This document shows, in pieces, positions 7,870-16,051 of a DNA stretch of 39,135 nucleotides (position 1 is the first letter of the stretch; each line of letters begins with the position of its first letter). The DNA is from Peptococcaceae bacterium (GTDB lineage Bacteria > Bacillota > Desulfitobacteriia > Desulfitobacteriales > Syntrophobotulaceae): positions 1 through 39,135 of the forward strand of contig WRII01000023.1 of the NCBI GenBank assembly GCA_009782825.1, given 5' to 3'. A program made the translations under genes and the position numbers. The notes under the pieces are model-generated. The model had not been told where the DNA came from, ran no database searches, and saw nothing but the letters and a program-made list of their open reading frames with translations.

Positions 7870-9585
7870 ATGGACACTCCTGCACCATATTCCGCCAAGA
7901 GTGGCAACCCGGCCAAAGACGCAGTCAACAAAACTCGTCCCCTAAAAACCTTGACACAGGAAGAAGAGATGCGGCTCGCTAACCTTCGGAAATATGAACC
8001 CCTGTGGGACGCCTGGCACATCGATTCTCTGCTCGGTAAAGGCAGTTATGGTGAAGTTTACCGGGCCCACCGGGATGCTTTTGGCAAAACTCATTATTCA
8101 GCTGTAAAAATCATCTCCATCCCCAGCCATGAGTCTGAAATACGCCAGATGCGCAAAGAAGGATATGATGACGCCTCCTTGCGCAGATTTTTTCAGGCGC
8201 TTCTTATGGACCTTGTCAGCGAAATCGAGCTGATGAATGAACTGCGCGGCAACAGTCATATTGTCAGTTTTGAGGATCACAAAGCCATTGAAAAAGCCGA
8301 CGGCATCGGTTGGGATCTGTTGATCCGCATGGAGCTCTTAACCAACCTCTCCGATTACGCGGCACTGCACCCCCTTGACCTGGCCGAAGTCACCAAACTC
8401 GGCATCCATATCTGCAAAGCTTTAGAACTGTGCGCCCAAAAAAATATCATCCACCGTGACATCAAGCCTGACAATATCTTTATCTCTCAGTATGGCAGCT
8501 ATAAACTTGGAGATTTCGGCGTTGCCCGGAAGCTTGAACACACCATGTCCGGACTTTCCCTAAAAGGCACATCCTCTTACATGGCGCCGGAAGTCTGCCG
8601 GGGACAGACCTACGGCGCCAGTGTGGACACCTATTCTCTAGGCATTGTTATGTACTATTTTCTGAATCGGGGCCGCACCCCCTTCTTGCCGGATTTCCCC
8701 CAGATTGTTATGCCTAAGGATCGTGAGGCTGCGCTGCAGAGACGTATGAGCGGCGCCGACATTCCCGCCCTAAAGAATGTCAGCCCCGCTTTTAACGCTC
8801 TTGTGCTGAAAGCCTGCGCCTACAACCGTGACGAGCGCTTTGCCAGCCCCTCTGAGATGCGTGAAGCCCTGGAACGCACACTGAGAACGCCAGAGTATGA
8901 GTCCGTAAAAGAACCATACTATCCCGATCTTCACATGACCAGGCAGACGGACAAGCCATCCCCCAAGATATCATCAAAAAGCAGCAAGAAAGTTCTCTTG
9001 ATCGTCGCCGGCCTCAGTGCTGTGGCGCTCCTTGTTTTGGGCGTGTGGCTTTTTTCGGGCCTTTTCAGTTCTGCAACGGATCTGACAGAGAATGGGAACG
9101 GAGAGAACCACACCCTTAATAGTGATGAAAATAATGAAAATGCAAAGACGGTCACACAAGATCCTCAGGGAAATAAATACAATAAGCATGCTGTGACAGC
9201 TGAGCAATTTAAGGAGACCCTTCAGGAGATGGGGTATAGTGTCACTACCGACACGAATTGGAATCTGCTTTCAAGTCTCACAGAAGATGTATCAAAGGCA
9301 TATCGGATTGTATCAGGTGATCTCGATATACATTTTTTAGAGTTCAAAACGGCTGCCAACAGCGTTTCCTACTTTAACTTAACTAAATCGTTTACACAGG
9401 ACAAAAATTCCTCCTCTCTAGAAACAAACGAAAGTGATGAGAACTATCAAAAATATACACTCACTCAAACCCCTGCAAAACAATACTATGTCTATGTTCA
9501 ACTTGATAACACGGGTTTATTTGTCGAGTGTAATGAATCAAATTCTGCCAAGGCAGATGCTATCGTGGAAAAACTGGGGTATTGA
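7870..9585 (+). CDS. membrane-anchored serine/threonine protein kinase
   Basis: A 571-residue Hanks-type kinase. The ATG at 7870 follows AAGGGGAAC. The kinase domain spans about residues 50-340: glycine loop GKGSYGEV (56-63), VAIK-type lysine in SAVK (80), helix C glutamate in SEIELM, catalytic HRDIKPDN (195-202), DFG (215-217) and APE (239-241), so it looks active. A transmembrane helix is at about 375-398. The outer part (about 170 residues) starts with a Glu/Asn-rich linker and carries a small domain I do not recognise instead of PASTA repeats, so the signal sensed is unlikely to be the PASTA-type muropeptide. It is divergent from the radical SAM operon and precedes the OmpA-lipoprotein unit, which lies on the other strand. 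Confidence 0.93.
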   Translation: MDTPAPYSAKSGNPAKDAVNKTRPLKTLTQEEEMRLANLRKYEPLWDAWHIDSLLGKGSYGEVYRAHRDAFGKTHYSAVKIISIPSHESEIRQMRKEGYDDASLRRFFQALLMDLVSEIELMNELRGNSHIVSFEDHKAIEKADGIGWDLLIRMELLTNLSDYAALHPLDLAEVTKLGIHICKALELCAQKNIIHRDIKPDNIFISQYGSYKLGDFGVARKLEHTMSGLSLKGTSSYMAPEVCRGQTYGASVDTYSLGIVMYYFLNRGRTPFLPDFPQIVMPKDREAALQRRMSGADIPALKNVSPAFNALVLKACAYNRDERFASPSEMREALERTLRTPEYESVKEPYYPDLHMTRQTDKPSPKISSKSSKKVLLIVAGLSAVALLVLGVWLFSGLFSSATDLTENGNGENHTLNSDENNENAKTVTQDPQGNKYNKHAVTAEQFKETLQEMGYSVTTDTNWNLLSSLTEDVSKAYRIVSGDLDIHFLEFKTAANSVSYFNLTKSFTQDKNSSSLETNESDENYQKYTLTQTPAKQYYVYVQLDNTGLFVECNESNSAKADAIVEKLGY

Positions 9586-9693
9586 ATAAACAAGATAAAT
9601 TTAAACAACTGAAGTCCCATCATACGGAACCGAAGGCACCATGACTTTTATTCTCCTTATCTTTTTCTTTCATCAAGATTCAGCCATGTTATG

Positions 9694-9735
9694 CCGGATA
9701 CGGCCTGTGATTCTCTATATCTGTCTCCTGCCAGG
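9694..9735. repeat. 42-bp exact copy of an internal OmpA-gene segment
   Basis: Identical over 42 bases, same orientation, to 11315-11356 inside the OmpA-lipoprotein gene, where it is coding (minus strand, WQETDIENHRPYPE). Here it is non-coding and directly abuts the next repeat at 9736. It marks a recombination footprint. Confidence 0.85.
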
Positions 9736-9802
9736 ATATCACGTTATCAAACATAATACTGTACCACTTGTAAAGACACAAAAATGACAAGAAGCACAAT
9801 GC
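9736..9802. repeat. 67-bp repeat shared with 15752-15818
   Basis: Matches 15752-15818 at 65 of 67 bases in the same orientation. Here it contains the last 18 codons and stop of the small membrane protein gene (9747-10121) plus 11 bases beyond; at 15.8 kb only this tail remains. Confidence 0.85.
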
Positions 9803-10121
9803 CTGAAATCCATAATTTATGTTGCCTTTTAAGGATCGCAAAAACCATGAACACTCCGCTGGCAATCCAAAAAGCTATGATACAAACCAATAGCAATGCT
9901 GATGTTACGCTCAAACTGCTGTTGAATATTCCAGATTCCACCAGACTCTGCAATTCTCTGATTGGAGTCCGAATATCAGGGAAACTAAAATAGATAACCA
10001 AGCATAAACCCAGCCAAACAATGAACATGATTAATGTTTTTACCTGAAACCGAAAAATATTCAGGAATAACAGTATTCCAGCAACTAGCCACATCATCAG
10101 AAATCCTATTGTAGTAAGCAT
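9747..10121 (-). CDS. small integral membrane protein, 124 aa
   Basis: I do not recognise the family. The 124 residues form about four hydrophobic helices (for example TIGFLMMWLVAGILLFL at the N-terminus and ISGIVLLVIFVSLQ near the end) with short polar loops. The ATG lies three bases after the stop of the OmpA-domain lipoprotein gene, so translation is probably coupled, and both come from promoter B. It may anchor or assist the lipoprotein. The 3' end of a second copy survives at 15752-15818, so this gene once had a paralogue or was copied nearby. Confidence 0.7.
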   Translation of the reverse strand: MLTTIGFLMMWLVAGILLFLNIFRFQVKTLIMFIVWLGLCLVIYFSFPDIRTPIRELQSLVESGIFNSSLSVTSALLLVCIIAFWIASGVFMVFAILKRQHKLWISGIVLLVIFVSLQVVQYYV

Positions 10122-10124
10122 GGG

Positions 10125-11816
10125 TTAGTCCCTGAGCGGGTAGGCGGCATTGAGGGTCGCGGTTGGATCTCCGGCGGTCACCGGAACAGTGGTAATCCTG
10201 AACAGGGTGGGAACCTCTATAGTAACAGTGTCCGTGCCGGTGTCCGGCCAGACCACAGTGACCAGGAGTGACTGCAACGGGCAGGGATCACCATCTCCGA
10301 CATTGGTATCTCCAACAACATCGGTCACACTGTCCCCGTTTTCATAGGACTGCCACAGATAGTCGTAGGGATACCGGCGGGCATCATCCATGAGCAATGA
10401 GACATTCTGGACGCCGCAGAAGATAAGCTGGGTGGAGTGGTGGTATCCGCGGATGGCTGTGTCAAGTCTTGATGAGTGCCAATTGGTGAGAGCTAAGGGG
10501 GACCCCAGGCTGGTGCTGTCTGCGGCAGTCCCAACCTCAAGATAGCCAACCAGTGCCCCGTTAGTGCGTACAACCTTGTTGACCCGCACCCGACAAAGCG
10601 AATTACTGGATCCAGGCTTATATTCCACCCAGTCCAACCCGCTGCCCACTGCAGGAGGAGCCTCGGGCAGGATGGCCTTGTCCGAGGTGGTCTTCGTGAT
10701 GGTTTGAGTGCGCTGAACGATGATCTCAACACGCCGGTTGGCGGTGCGGGCCTCGTCGGATGTTCCCTCGGCGATGGGTTCTTTCTTGCCACGGCCTTCG
10801 GCGGTGATCTGATAGACATTACTCAGGCGTTCGCTCAAGTAGGCTTTGACTGTCCCGGCGCGTTTCTCGGACAGAGTTTGATTATAGTCATCGGTGTATA
10901 CGTTGTCAGTATGGCCAACAACTTGGACAGTCCCATTGGGAGTTGCGGCTTTAATCTCCGTGACGGCCTGATCCAAAGTTGCTGTAGCCTTGTCGGATAG
11001 TGTCGCTTCGTCGGTAGCAAACAGAACATCGGATGTTATGGCGATGGTCATGGTTCGATCAATCTCTTGAGTGACTTTGCCACCGTCATAGGCCACATCG
11101 AACTGACGCATGGGCTGTATGAATGCGTCCTTGTTGTCCAGCATCGGAGATCCGGCCTGGGCTGTCAGGTTGTCAAAATCATCACCGCCGGCAACAACCG
11201 GCACCTCTGAGATCATGCCAAATGGCTCAACCAGCACTGCCACGGTTGTGGTCTCCGGCGCGGCGAACAAGGATACGCTGCCTGCTGTCAGCCTTTTTTC
11301 GTCAAGAGTACCCTCCGGATACGGCCTGTGATTCTCTATATCTGTCTCCTGCCAGGTAAAGGCTGAGGCGATCTCCTTATTGAGCCCCTTCCCTTCTTGA
11401 GACGGCAGCACCTGGTAGACTTTTTGTTGTTCCAGATCGAGCAGGCGTAGTGTATACGGACCTTTTTTGTCCGCCCACACGGTTGTAGACTGCTTCCCCC
11501 CCAGCGAAATAAAGTGCCAGTTTCCGGCTTTCATCGGTTCCACAAGCTTGTAGTCCAAACTGAGCGCGGCGACGCCGTCCTTCACCTGAATCGGATGCGC
11601 GGTAACCTCCACGGTCGCGTCCCGGTAGTGCCGGGTGACCACCACATCCTGGGCCTCGGCCAGGGTAAGGGGCGTTTGCCGCCCGGAGCCATCTTTATCT
11701 GTTATCGTGCCATCCGATGCACAGCCGACCAAGACCATCGTGACCGTCTCCAACAAGATCAGGGACATCATCAGGAGGCTGATTGCTTTTTTTGTGAAAA
11801 CTTTGCTTTGTCGCAT
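10125..11816 (-). CDS. OmpA-domain lipoprotein
   Basis: A 563-residue precursor. A lipoprotein signal peptide ends at LVGC with Cys about residue 32, so the protein is lipid-anchored outside the membrane. An OmpA C-terminal-like domain lies roughly at residues 255-375 (ITSDVLFATDEATLS, VVGHTDNV, LSEKRAGTVKAYL, NRRVEI); this fold binds peptidoglycan. The N-terminal part and the C-terminal 190 residues (Thr/Val-rich, beta-type) are unassigned. The ATG has AAAGGAGAATTGTC upstream and is driven by consensus promoter B. OmpA domains are best known from Gram-negatives but are also found on Clostridia lipoproteins, where they probably clamp the cell wall. Its leader resembles that of the 113-residue gene at 1019. 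Confidence 0.88.
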   Translation of the reverse strand: MRQSKVFTKKAISLLMMSLILLETVTMVLVGCASDGTITDKDGSGRQTPLTLAEAQDVVVTRHYRDATVEVTAHPIQVKDGVAALSLDYKLVEPMKAGNWHFISLGGKQSTTVWADKKGPYTLRLLDLEQQKVYQVLPSQEGKGLNKEIASAFTWQETDIENHRPYPEGTLDEKRLTAGSVSLFAAPETTTVAVLVEPFGMISEVPVVAGGDDFDNLTAQAGSPMLDNKDAFIQPMRQFDVAYDGGKVTQEIDRTMTIAITSDVLFATDEATLSDKATATLDQAVTEIKAATPNGTVQVVGHTDNVYTDDYNQTLSEKRAGTVKAYLSERLSNVYQITAEGRGKKEPIAEGTSDEARTANRRVEIIVQRTQTITKTTSDKAILPEAPPAVGSGLDWVEYKPGSSNSLCRVRVNKVVRTNGALVGYLEVGTAADSTSLGSPLALTNWHSSRLDTAIRGYHHSTQLIFCGVQNVSLLMDDARRYPYDYLWQSYENGDSVTDVVGDTNVGDGDPCPLQSLLVTVVWPDTGTDTVTIEVPTLFRITTVPVTAGDPTATLNAAYPLRD

Positions 11817-11937
11817 GACAATTCTCCTTTATACATGTTTTTTGCAGTGATTGGGGCTCCGAGTCACTATCGAATCCTGACACATTCTCCGGCACCTATA
11901 ATCCATATAAAGTTATGAGTTAGAAATTGCTTAATTA

Positions 11938-11966
11938 ATTATACTAAAAGGCCTCGCAGCTGTCAA
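11938..11966 (-). promoter_or_regulatory. consensus sigma-A promoter B for the OmpA-lipoprotein operon
   Basis: Minus strand: TTGACA (11966-11961), 17-bp spacer, TATAAT (11943-11938). Flanks match promoters A and C, including AATTAA and TTTCTAA downstream of the -10. Upstream (11962-12000) lie repeated TTTCAACA units and an AAGTGTTTTT box as in promoter A. The leader to the ATG is about 115 nt. Confidence 0.85.
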
Positions 11967-12028
11967 GTGTTTTTCAACACCATTTCAACATTTCAACATT
12001 TATAAACATTTATCCCCTTGTAGAGTTA

Positions 12029-12037
12029 TGCTAAAAT
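12029..12037 (+). promoter_or_regulatory. extended -10 element before AAA-ATPase copy 2
   Basis: TGCTAAAATAAG, the same string as before copy 1 (2733-2741, minus). The ATG is 30 bases downstream. No clear -35 is seen. Confidence 0.45.
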
Positions 12038-12066
12038 AAGAATACCACATTCGGGGAGGTTCGGAT

Positions 12067-13662
12067 ATGCGTCACTTCAATGTCACCGGATTATGCATTG
12101 CTGAAGAAGATTATATGGTAGAGATAAGTAACAAGCTGGAGCAAATCAAGCAATTAGTTGATGCCCGCTGCTATTTTACAATCAATCGCGCCCGGCAGTA
12201 TGGGAAAACGACAACCCTGGCCCGCCTCAAAAAAATATTGAACGATGAGTATGTTGTGATCTCCATAAGTTTTGAAGGCGCCGGCGACGAAAGCTTTGTG
12301 TCTCAAGAAAGCTTTTGCCATATGTTCCTCCGGAGAATATCAAAGGCCCTTGCTTTTACATCAGCGCCACAGGCAGACGCAAAGGAATGGCTCAGCGGCG
12401 ATATCTTCACTTTCGATCTGTTGAGCGATCTCATCACGCGAATGTGCACCCATAAAAAAATTGTCCTCATGATTGATGAAGTGGATAAAACCAGCAACAA
12501 CCGGATTTTCATCCATTTTCTTGGTATGTTGCGCGACAAGTTTTTAGCTCGAAAGAACGGAGAAGACCATACTTTTCACAGCGTCATCCTGGCCGGCGTT
12601 TATGATATCAAGAACATCAAGCTGAAGATGATCACCGCAGGAACCTACATCCCTTCACCTGACGAGAACAAGCTTTTGAACTCACCCTGGAACATCGCCG
12701 TCGATTTTGTGGTGGATATGTCCTTTAACCCCGATGAAATTGCCACCATGCTGGCTGAATATGAAGCGGATCATTGTACCGGTATGGATATAGCAGCTCT
12801 CTCCGAGGAAATTCACAACCACACAAGCGGTTATCCCTATCTCGTCTCACGGCTGTGTCAGCATATTGACACAAATCTCGACAGCAATTGGGCTCTCGAC
12901 GGTGTGCAGCAGGCTGTCAACATCATCCTTGATGAACAAAACATGCTTTTCGATGATATGTTTAAGAACTTGGAGAGTTACAAGGATTTATATGATTTTG
13001 TTTACTCCGTTCTTATTGTGGGAGAACAAAGAAACTTTGTCATCAACGACCCCCTTATCGGACTTGGTGTTACCTTCGGGTTTCTGAAAAACACCCATGG
13101 CAAAGTGGCTGTTGCCAACAAAATCTTTGAGGCGACCATGACTAACTATTATGTTTCCAAGGAATCCCGTTTGAATCCGGATATAAAGATCACCAAAGTT
13201 CTACCCTATGATGTTGTAAAAAACGGCCGATTCGATATGGAACTCTGTCTGCGCAAGTTCGCCAAACACTATGCTGAAATATTCAACGAACGTGATATTA
13301 AATTCTTCGAACGGCATGGGCACCTTTTATTCCTGTCCTACCTGAAGCCGCTGATCAACGGGCATGGGTGCGGTCCAGGCTACAAACCTGGACTATGCCA
13401 TATAGAAAGCCAGTTCACAGACTTGCGCCGTATGGATATCGTTGTCGATTTTGGCCCCGAGCAGTTTCTGATTGAGCTCAAACTCTGGCATGGCGATGCA
13501 TACAAGCAAGAAGCCTATGCCCAGCTTTTAGGCTACATGGCCGGTAAAAACGCTGACACGGGTTATCTTCTTACCTTCGATTTCCGCAAGGATCAACACA
13601 AGCAGCCTTGCGCCCAGTGGATCAGCTGCAATGGCAAACGGATATTCGATATGGTTGTGTAG
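12067..13662 (+). CDS. AAA-ATPase-like protein with C-terminal PD-(D/E)XK nuclease-type domain (copy 2)
   Basis: A 531-residue paralogue of the 1097-2680 protein, matching it from the first residue (MRHFNVTGLC) to the last (FDMVV against FDVVV). The ATG follows GGGGAGGTTCGGAT, nearly the same leader as copy 1. Walker A-like RARQYGKTTTL, Walker B IVLMIDEVDK and the PD-(D/E)XK core (DIVVDFG, IELKLWHG) are intact, so this copy looks functional. It differs by an in-frame insertion of about eight residues (CGPGYKPG region) coded by a perfect palindrome at 13373-13393, and by small gaps elsewhere. It faces the OmpA-lipoprotein gene divergently. Confidence 0.87.
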   Translation: MRHFNVTGLCIAEEDYMVEISNKLEQIKQLVDARCYFTINRARQYGKTTTLARLKKILNDEYVVISISFEGAGDESFVSQESFCHMFLRRISKALAFTSAPQADAKEWLSGDIFTFDLLSDLITRMCTHKKIVLMIDEVDKTSNNRIFIHFLGMLRDKFLARKNGEDHTFHSVILAGVYDIKNIKLKMITAGTYIPSPDENKLLNSPWNIAVDFVVDMSFNPDEIATMLAEYEADHCTGMDIAALSEEIHNHTSGYPYLVSRLCQHIDTNLDSNWALDGVQQAVNIILDEQNMLFDDMFKNLESYKDLYDFVYSVLIVGEQRNFVINDPLIGLGVTFGFLKNTHGKVAVANKIFEATMTNYYVSKESRLNPDIKITKVLPYDVVKNGRFDMELCLRKFAKHYAEIFNERDIKFFERHGHLLFLSYLKPLINGHGCGPGYKPGLCHIESQFTDLRRMDIVVDFGPEQFLIELKLWHGDAYKQEAYAQLLGYMAGKNADTGYLLTFDFRKDQHKQPCAQWISCNGKRIFDMVV

Positions 13663-13707
13663 TCAGTTATTAATTTTAAGAAGAATAAACATGCCTTCAG
13701 TGTAAAT

Positions 13708-13739
13708 TCTGATCCCAGGACCTGGATCCAGAGATCAGA
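13708..13739. terminator. inverted repeat between convergent genes, possible terminator
   Basis: TCTGATC at 13708-13714 pairs with GATCAGA at 13733-13739, with an inner CCAGG/CCTGG pairing. It sits between the ends of copy 2 (stop 13662) and the lipoprotein gene (stop 13735). There is no strong T-run, so termination is uncertain. Confidence 0.35.
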
Positions 13740-14478
13740 AGGATTCTGGAACCGGCATATCAGTCTCAACCACATCCGGAGTATCCTGAACGGCGCCGTC
13801 AGCACTGATCAAAAGATGGTGGCGGATCAGGCTCAGGTCGTAAACCATCCATACGGTTATGCTCCACCCGGAGTCCGACGGTTCTGGCGCAGGCGGCTGA
13901 ACAAGTGCTCCATACTGCGCCTCGATCTCGATGCGCTGCTGCTCCCGGTCAGGGGTCAGAACCCACTGGATATCGGAGAGGGAATCGATACGGTAGGACC
14001 ATCTATAAAAGTCGCGGGTCACATCAAGGTAAAGAGTTCCAATGTCGGCCGCAGCTGAAGCATTGTCCACTACGATCTGGGCACTGCGGATCATCTGGAG
14101 AAACGAATCCGAGCTTCCGGAAAGTACCAGGGCCGTACCGTCGTCGCTTAGCGCAGCATAAAAGCGCTGGGGATGGGGCGCCAGGAACACATAAACGTCG
14201 AACACTTGCCATCCGTGCAGCCAAGTCGCTTCAACCAGCGTCAACGTCGCATCCGACGACCTGACCCACTCAGCCTCATCAGGTCTCATCTCAGCAAGCC
14301 CGTCTGCGAGATTCTTTCGTACATCTGCATCCTTCTGTGTCATTCCTGTAATCAAGCTGCACCCGCCAAACATCAGTATGAGCAGTGCAACACCCAGAAA
14401 ACCCGTCACTCGCCCAATCATTTTCTCCATGCCCATAGCTCCACCACGCTTAATTATTCTTTCTTTAGCATTCGTCAT
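13735..14478 (-). CDS. putative lipoprotein, 247 aa
   Basis: I do not recognise the family. A hydrophobic stretch ending in LMFGGC looks like a lipoprotein signal (phenylalanine at -3 is unusual), followed by a soluble domain of about 200 residues with several Trp-rich strands. The ATG at 14478 overlaps the stop of the upstream ATPase gene as ATGA. A better ribosome binding site (GGTGGAG) precedes the ATG at 14430, which would give a normal short signal peptide; this may be the true start. Pairing a lipoprotein with a cytoplasmic AAA_14 ATPase gene is odd and may be accidental. Confidence 0.6.
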   Translation of the reverse strand: MTNAKERIIKRGGAMGMEKMIGRVTGFLGVALLILMFGGCSLITGMTQKDADVRKNLADGLAEMRPDEAEWVRSSDATLTLVEATWLHGWQVFDVYVFLAPHPQRFYAALSDDGTALVLSGSSDSFLQMIRSAQIVVDNASAAADIGTLYLDVTRDFYRWSYRIDSLSDIQWVLTPDREQQRIEIEAQYGALVQPPAPEPSDSGWSITVWMVYDLSLIRHHLLISADGAVQDTPDVVETDMPVPESF

Positions 14479-15725
14479 GCCGTCAAGGCTGATAACGGGA
14501 CAACATTGACGCCGTCAGGCCGCCGATACGCAAATCCGTTTCCGGTGATAACTGTAAGCGCGGCCGGCGCTTTTGTTTTCTCCGTGTCAATCTTCGCGGA
14601 GAATTTTAGCAGACTCTCTGCGGCGGCGTCCACCGCACCCATTCCAAGCTTTATTTCAAATCCCCCCCATGTCCCATCCGCGTATTCTATGATGGCATCT
14701 ATCTCGACACCCCGGGAATCACGGTAATGAAAAACCTTCCCGCCGTCTGCGTCAGCATATATTTTTAGATCCCGGATAGCAAGGGATTCAAATAAGAGGC
14801 CAAAGTAATTCAGATCTGTTAACAGCTTATCAACGGACAAGCCCAGCGCTCCTATCGCCATAGAAGGATCAGCAAAATGCCGTTTCGGGGACTTGCGAAG
14901 CCTGTCCGACGAACGGATGTGCGTGTTCCAGGCCGGAAGGTTGTCGGTTGCCATGAGGCGTTCAAGGGCGGAAAGGTATTCGCCAACCGTTTCATCATCT
15001 AGTTCGCCATCGGTTCCTCCAGTATCCTTTGAGAGCGTGGCAAGAGTTACTTCGGTGGAAATATTTCTCGCCAGCGACTGGAGCAAACGTGTTACTTTAT
15101 AAGGATCACGCCGCTTTTCTGACACTTTGCTGAGATCCACCTCAGCGATCAGTGATATATAATCTCTGACGAAGCGCAGCCCTTCGGCGGCGCCCGCGCC
15201 GATTAATCCCGGCCAGCCGCCCAACGTCATTTTTTCCGCGAACTCACCGAGATCAAATATCACGGTCTCGGATATTGGCGCTTCGCTTTTCATGAGAGCA
15301 CTGAGGCTCACTTCGCCAGTTGACCAGCCTTTTTCATATAAAGACATGGGACGCATCTTGATGACTGAGAACCTTCCTGCACCGGAGTGCCGCCTAACCC
15401 TGTCATCCGGCGTCGCGGATCCGGTAAGAATAAACTGTCCCTTCCGTTTGCGCTCATCCGCCTCACGCCGTACATAGTTCCAAATCTGAGGGAACTCCTG
15501 CCACTCATCCAGCAAACGTGGCACATCTCCTGTGAGTACGATCTTTGGATCAATTTCCATTTTGATACGCACCTGCTCATCAGCGTCAAACCTAACAACA
15601 CTGGCCGATTGCCGGGTGGCGGTTTCCGTTTTACCGCAGCCTTTCGTTCCTTCTATGAGAACGGCGCCAGAGCTTTGCAGACGCTCTGCAAGAAGCTTGT
15701 CAGCGAACCTTTTATAGTAATCCAT
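14475..15725 (-). CDS. AAA_14/DUF4143 ATP-binding protein
   Basis: The start at 15725 (MDYYKRFADK) follows AGGGGGGAAG; an in-frame start 45 bases earlier lacks one. The 416-residue product has Walker A GTKGCGKTET (about 26-35), a Walker B-like RLLDEWQEFPQIW, and GQFILTGSATPDD, then a C-terminal DUF4143 region with a PD-(D/E)XK-like EIDAIIEY and GFEIKLG. This is the AAA_14 plus DUF4143 architecture, common in multi-copy accessory ATPases of anaerobes with no established function. Promoter C (15872-15900) is placed to drive it, with a tail-end relic of another gene (15752-15818) lying in the leader. Confidence 0.85.
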   Translation of the reverse strand: MDYYKRFADKLLAERLQSSGAVLIEGTKGCGKTETATRQSASVVRFDADEQVRIKMEIDPKIVLTGDVPRLLDEWQEFPQIWNYVRREADERKRKGQFILTGSATPDDRVRRHSGAGRFSVIKMRPMSLYEKGWSTGEVSLSALMKSEAPISETVIFDLGEFAEKMTLGGWPGLIGAGAAEGLRFVRDYISLIAEVDLSKVSEKRRDPYKVTRLLQSLARNISTEVTLATLSKDTGGTDGELDDETVGEYLSALERLMATDNLPAWNTHIRSSDRLRKSPKRHFADPSMAIGALGLSVDKLLTDLNYFGLLFESLAIRDLKIYADADGGKVFHYRDSRGVEIDAIIEYADGTWGGFEIKLGMGAVDAAAESLLKFSAKIDTEKTKAPAALTVITGNGFAYRRPDGVNVVPLSALTA

Positions 15726-15751
15726 GTACTTCCCCCCTGTTCCCCAAAAGT

Positions 15752-15818
15752 ATATCACGTTATCAAACATAATACTGTATCAATTGTAAAGACACAAAAA
15801 TGACAAGAAGCACAATGC
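15752..15818. repeat. 67-bp repeat: relic of the 3' end of a small membrane protein gene
   Basis: 65 of 67 bases match 9736-9802. On the minus strand it encodes the C-terminus ending LIQYYV and stop of a second copy of the 124-residue membrane protein; nothing upstream of it resembles the rest of that gene. It lies between promoter C and the AAA_14 gene. Confidence 0.8.
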
Positions 15819-15871
15819 GGATGGATCCTCAGGAGACTGATTATTATATTAGAAATTATTCAATTAGTTAT

Positions 15872-15900
15872 ATGATATAGGAAGGGCTGAAAGATGTCAA
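15872..15900 (-). promoter_or_regulatory. sigma-A promoter C (same family as A and B)
   Basis: Minus strand: TTGACA (15900-15895), 17-bp spacer, TATCAT (15877-15872), with the CACTTGACA upstream flank and TAATTG and TTTCTAA downstream flank shared with A and B. It would transcribe into the AAA_14 gene, about 150 bases away. Confidence 0.75.
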
Positions 15901-16051
15901 GTGGTTTGATCAAGAGGATTTAGATTGTGTTAATGGCGGCGGAAAGTGGCCTGCGCCAACTCCGAGAGAAAAGGAACTCTACAAACAGGCCGAGGAACGT
16001 GCTGCTTCGTTATTTAAAAAAAGTGGAAATATCAGATCAGGCATGAACTAG
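15881..16051 (+). pseudogene. possible C-terminal gene remnant, 56 codons
   Basis: An open frame between stops reads KDVKWFDQEDLD, later PTPREKELYKQAEERAASLF, and ends NIRSGMN. It has no start codon or ribosome binding site, and its beginning overlaps promoter C. The amphipathic Lys/Glu-rich composition looks like real protein, but I cannot assign it. Its end overlaps the 3' end of the LysR gene on the other strand. Confidence 0.25.

Noticed and set aside
10125-11816. OmpA domain taken as proof of a Gram-negative host
   Set aside because: The protein is a lipoprotein and OmpA-like domains also occur in Bacillota; all other signals point to a Clostridia-type organism.
16032-16051. Functional overlap of a plus-strand gene with the LysR gene end
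   Set aside because: The plus-strand frame has no start and looks like a remnant.
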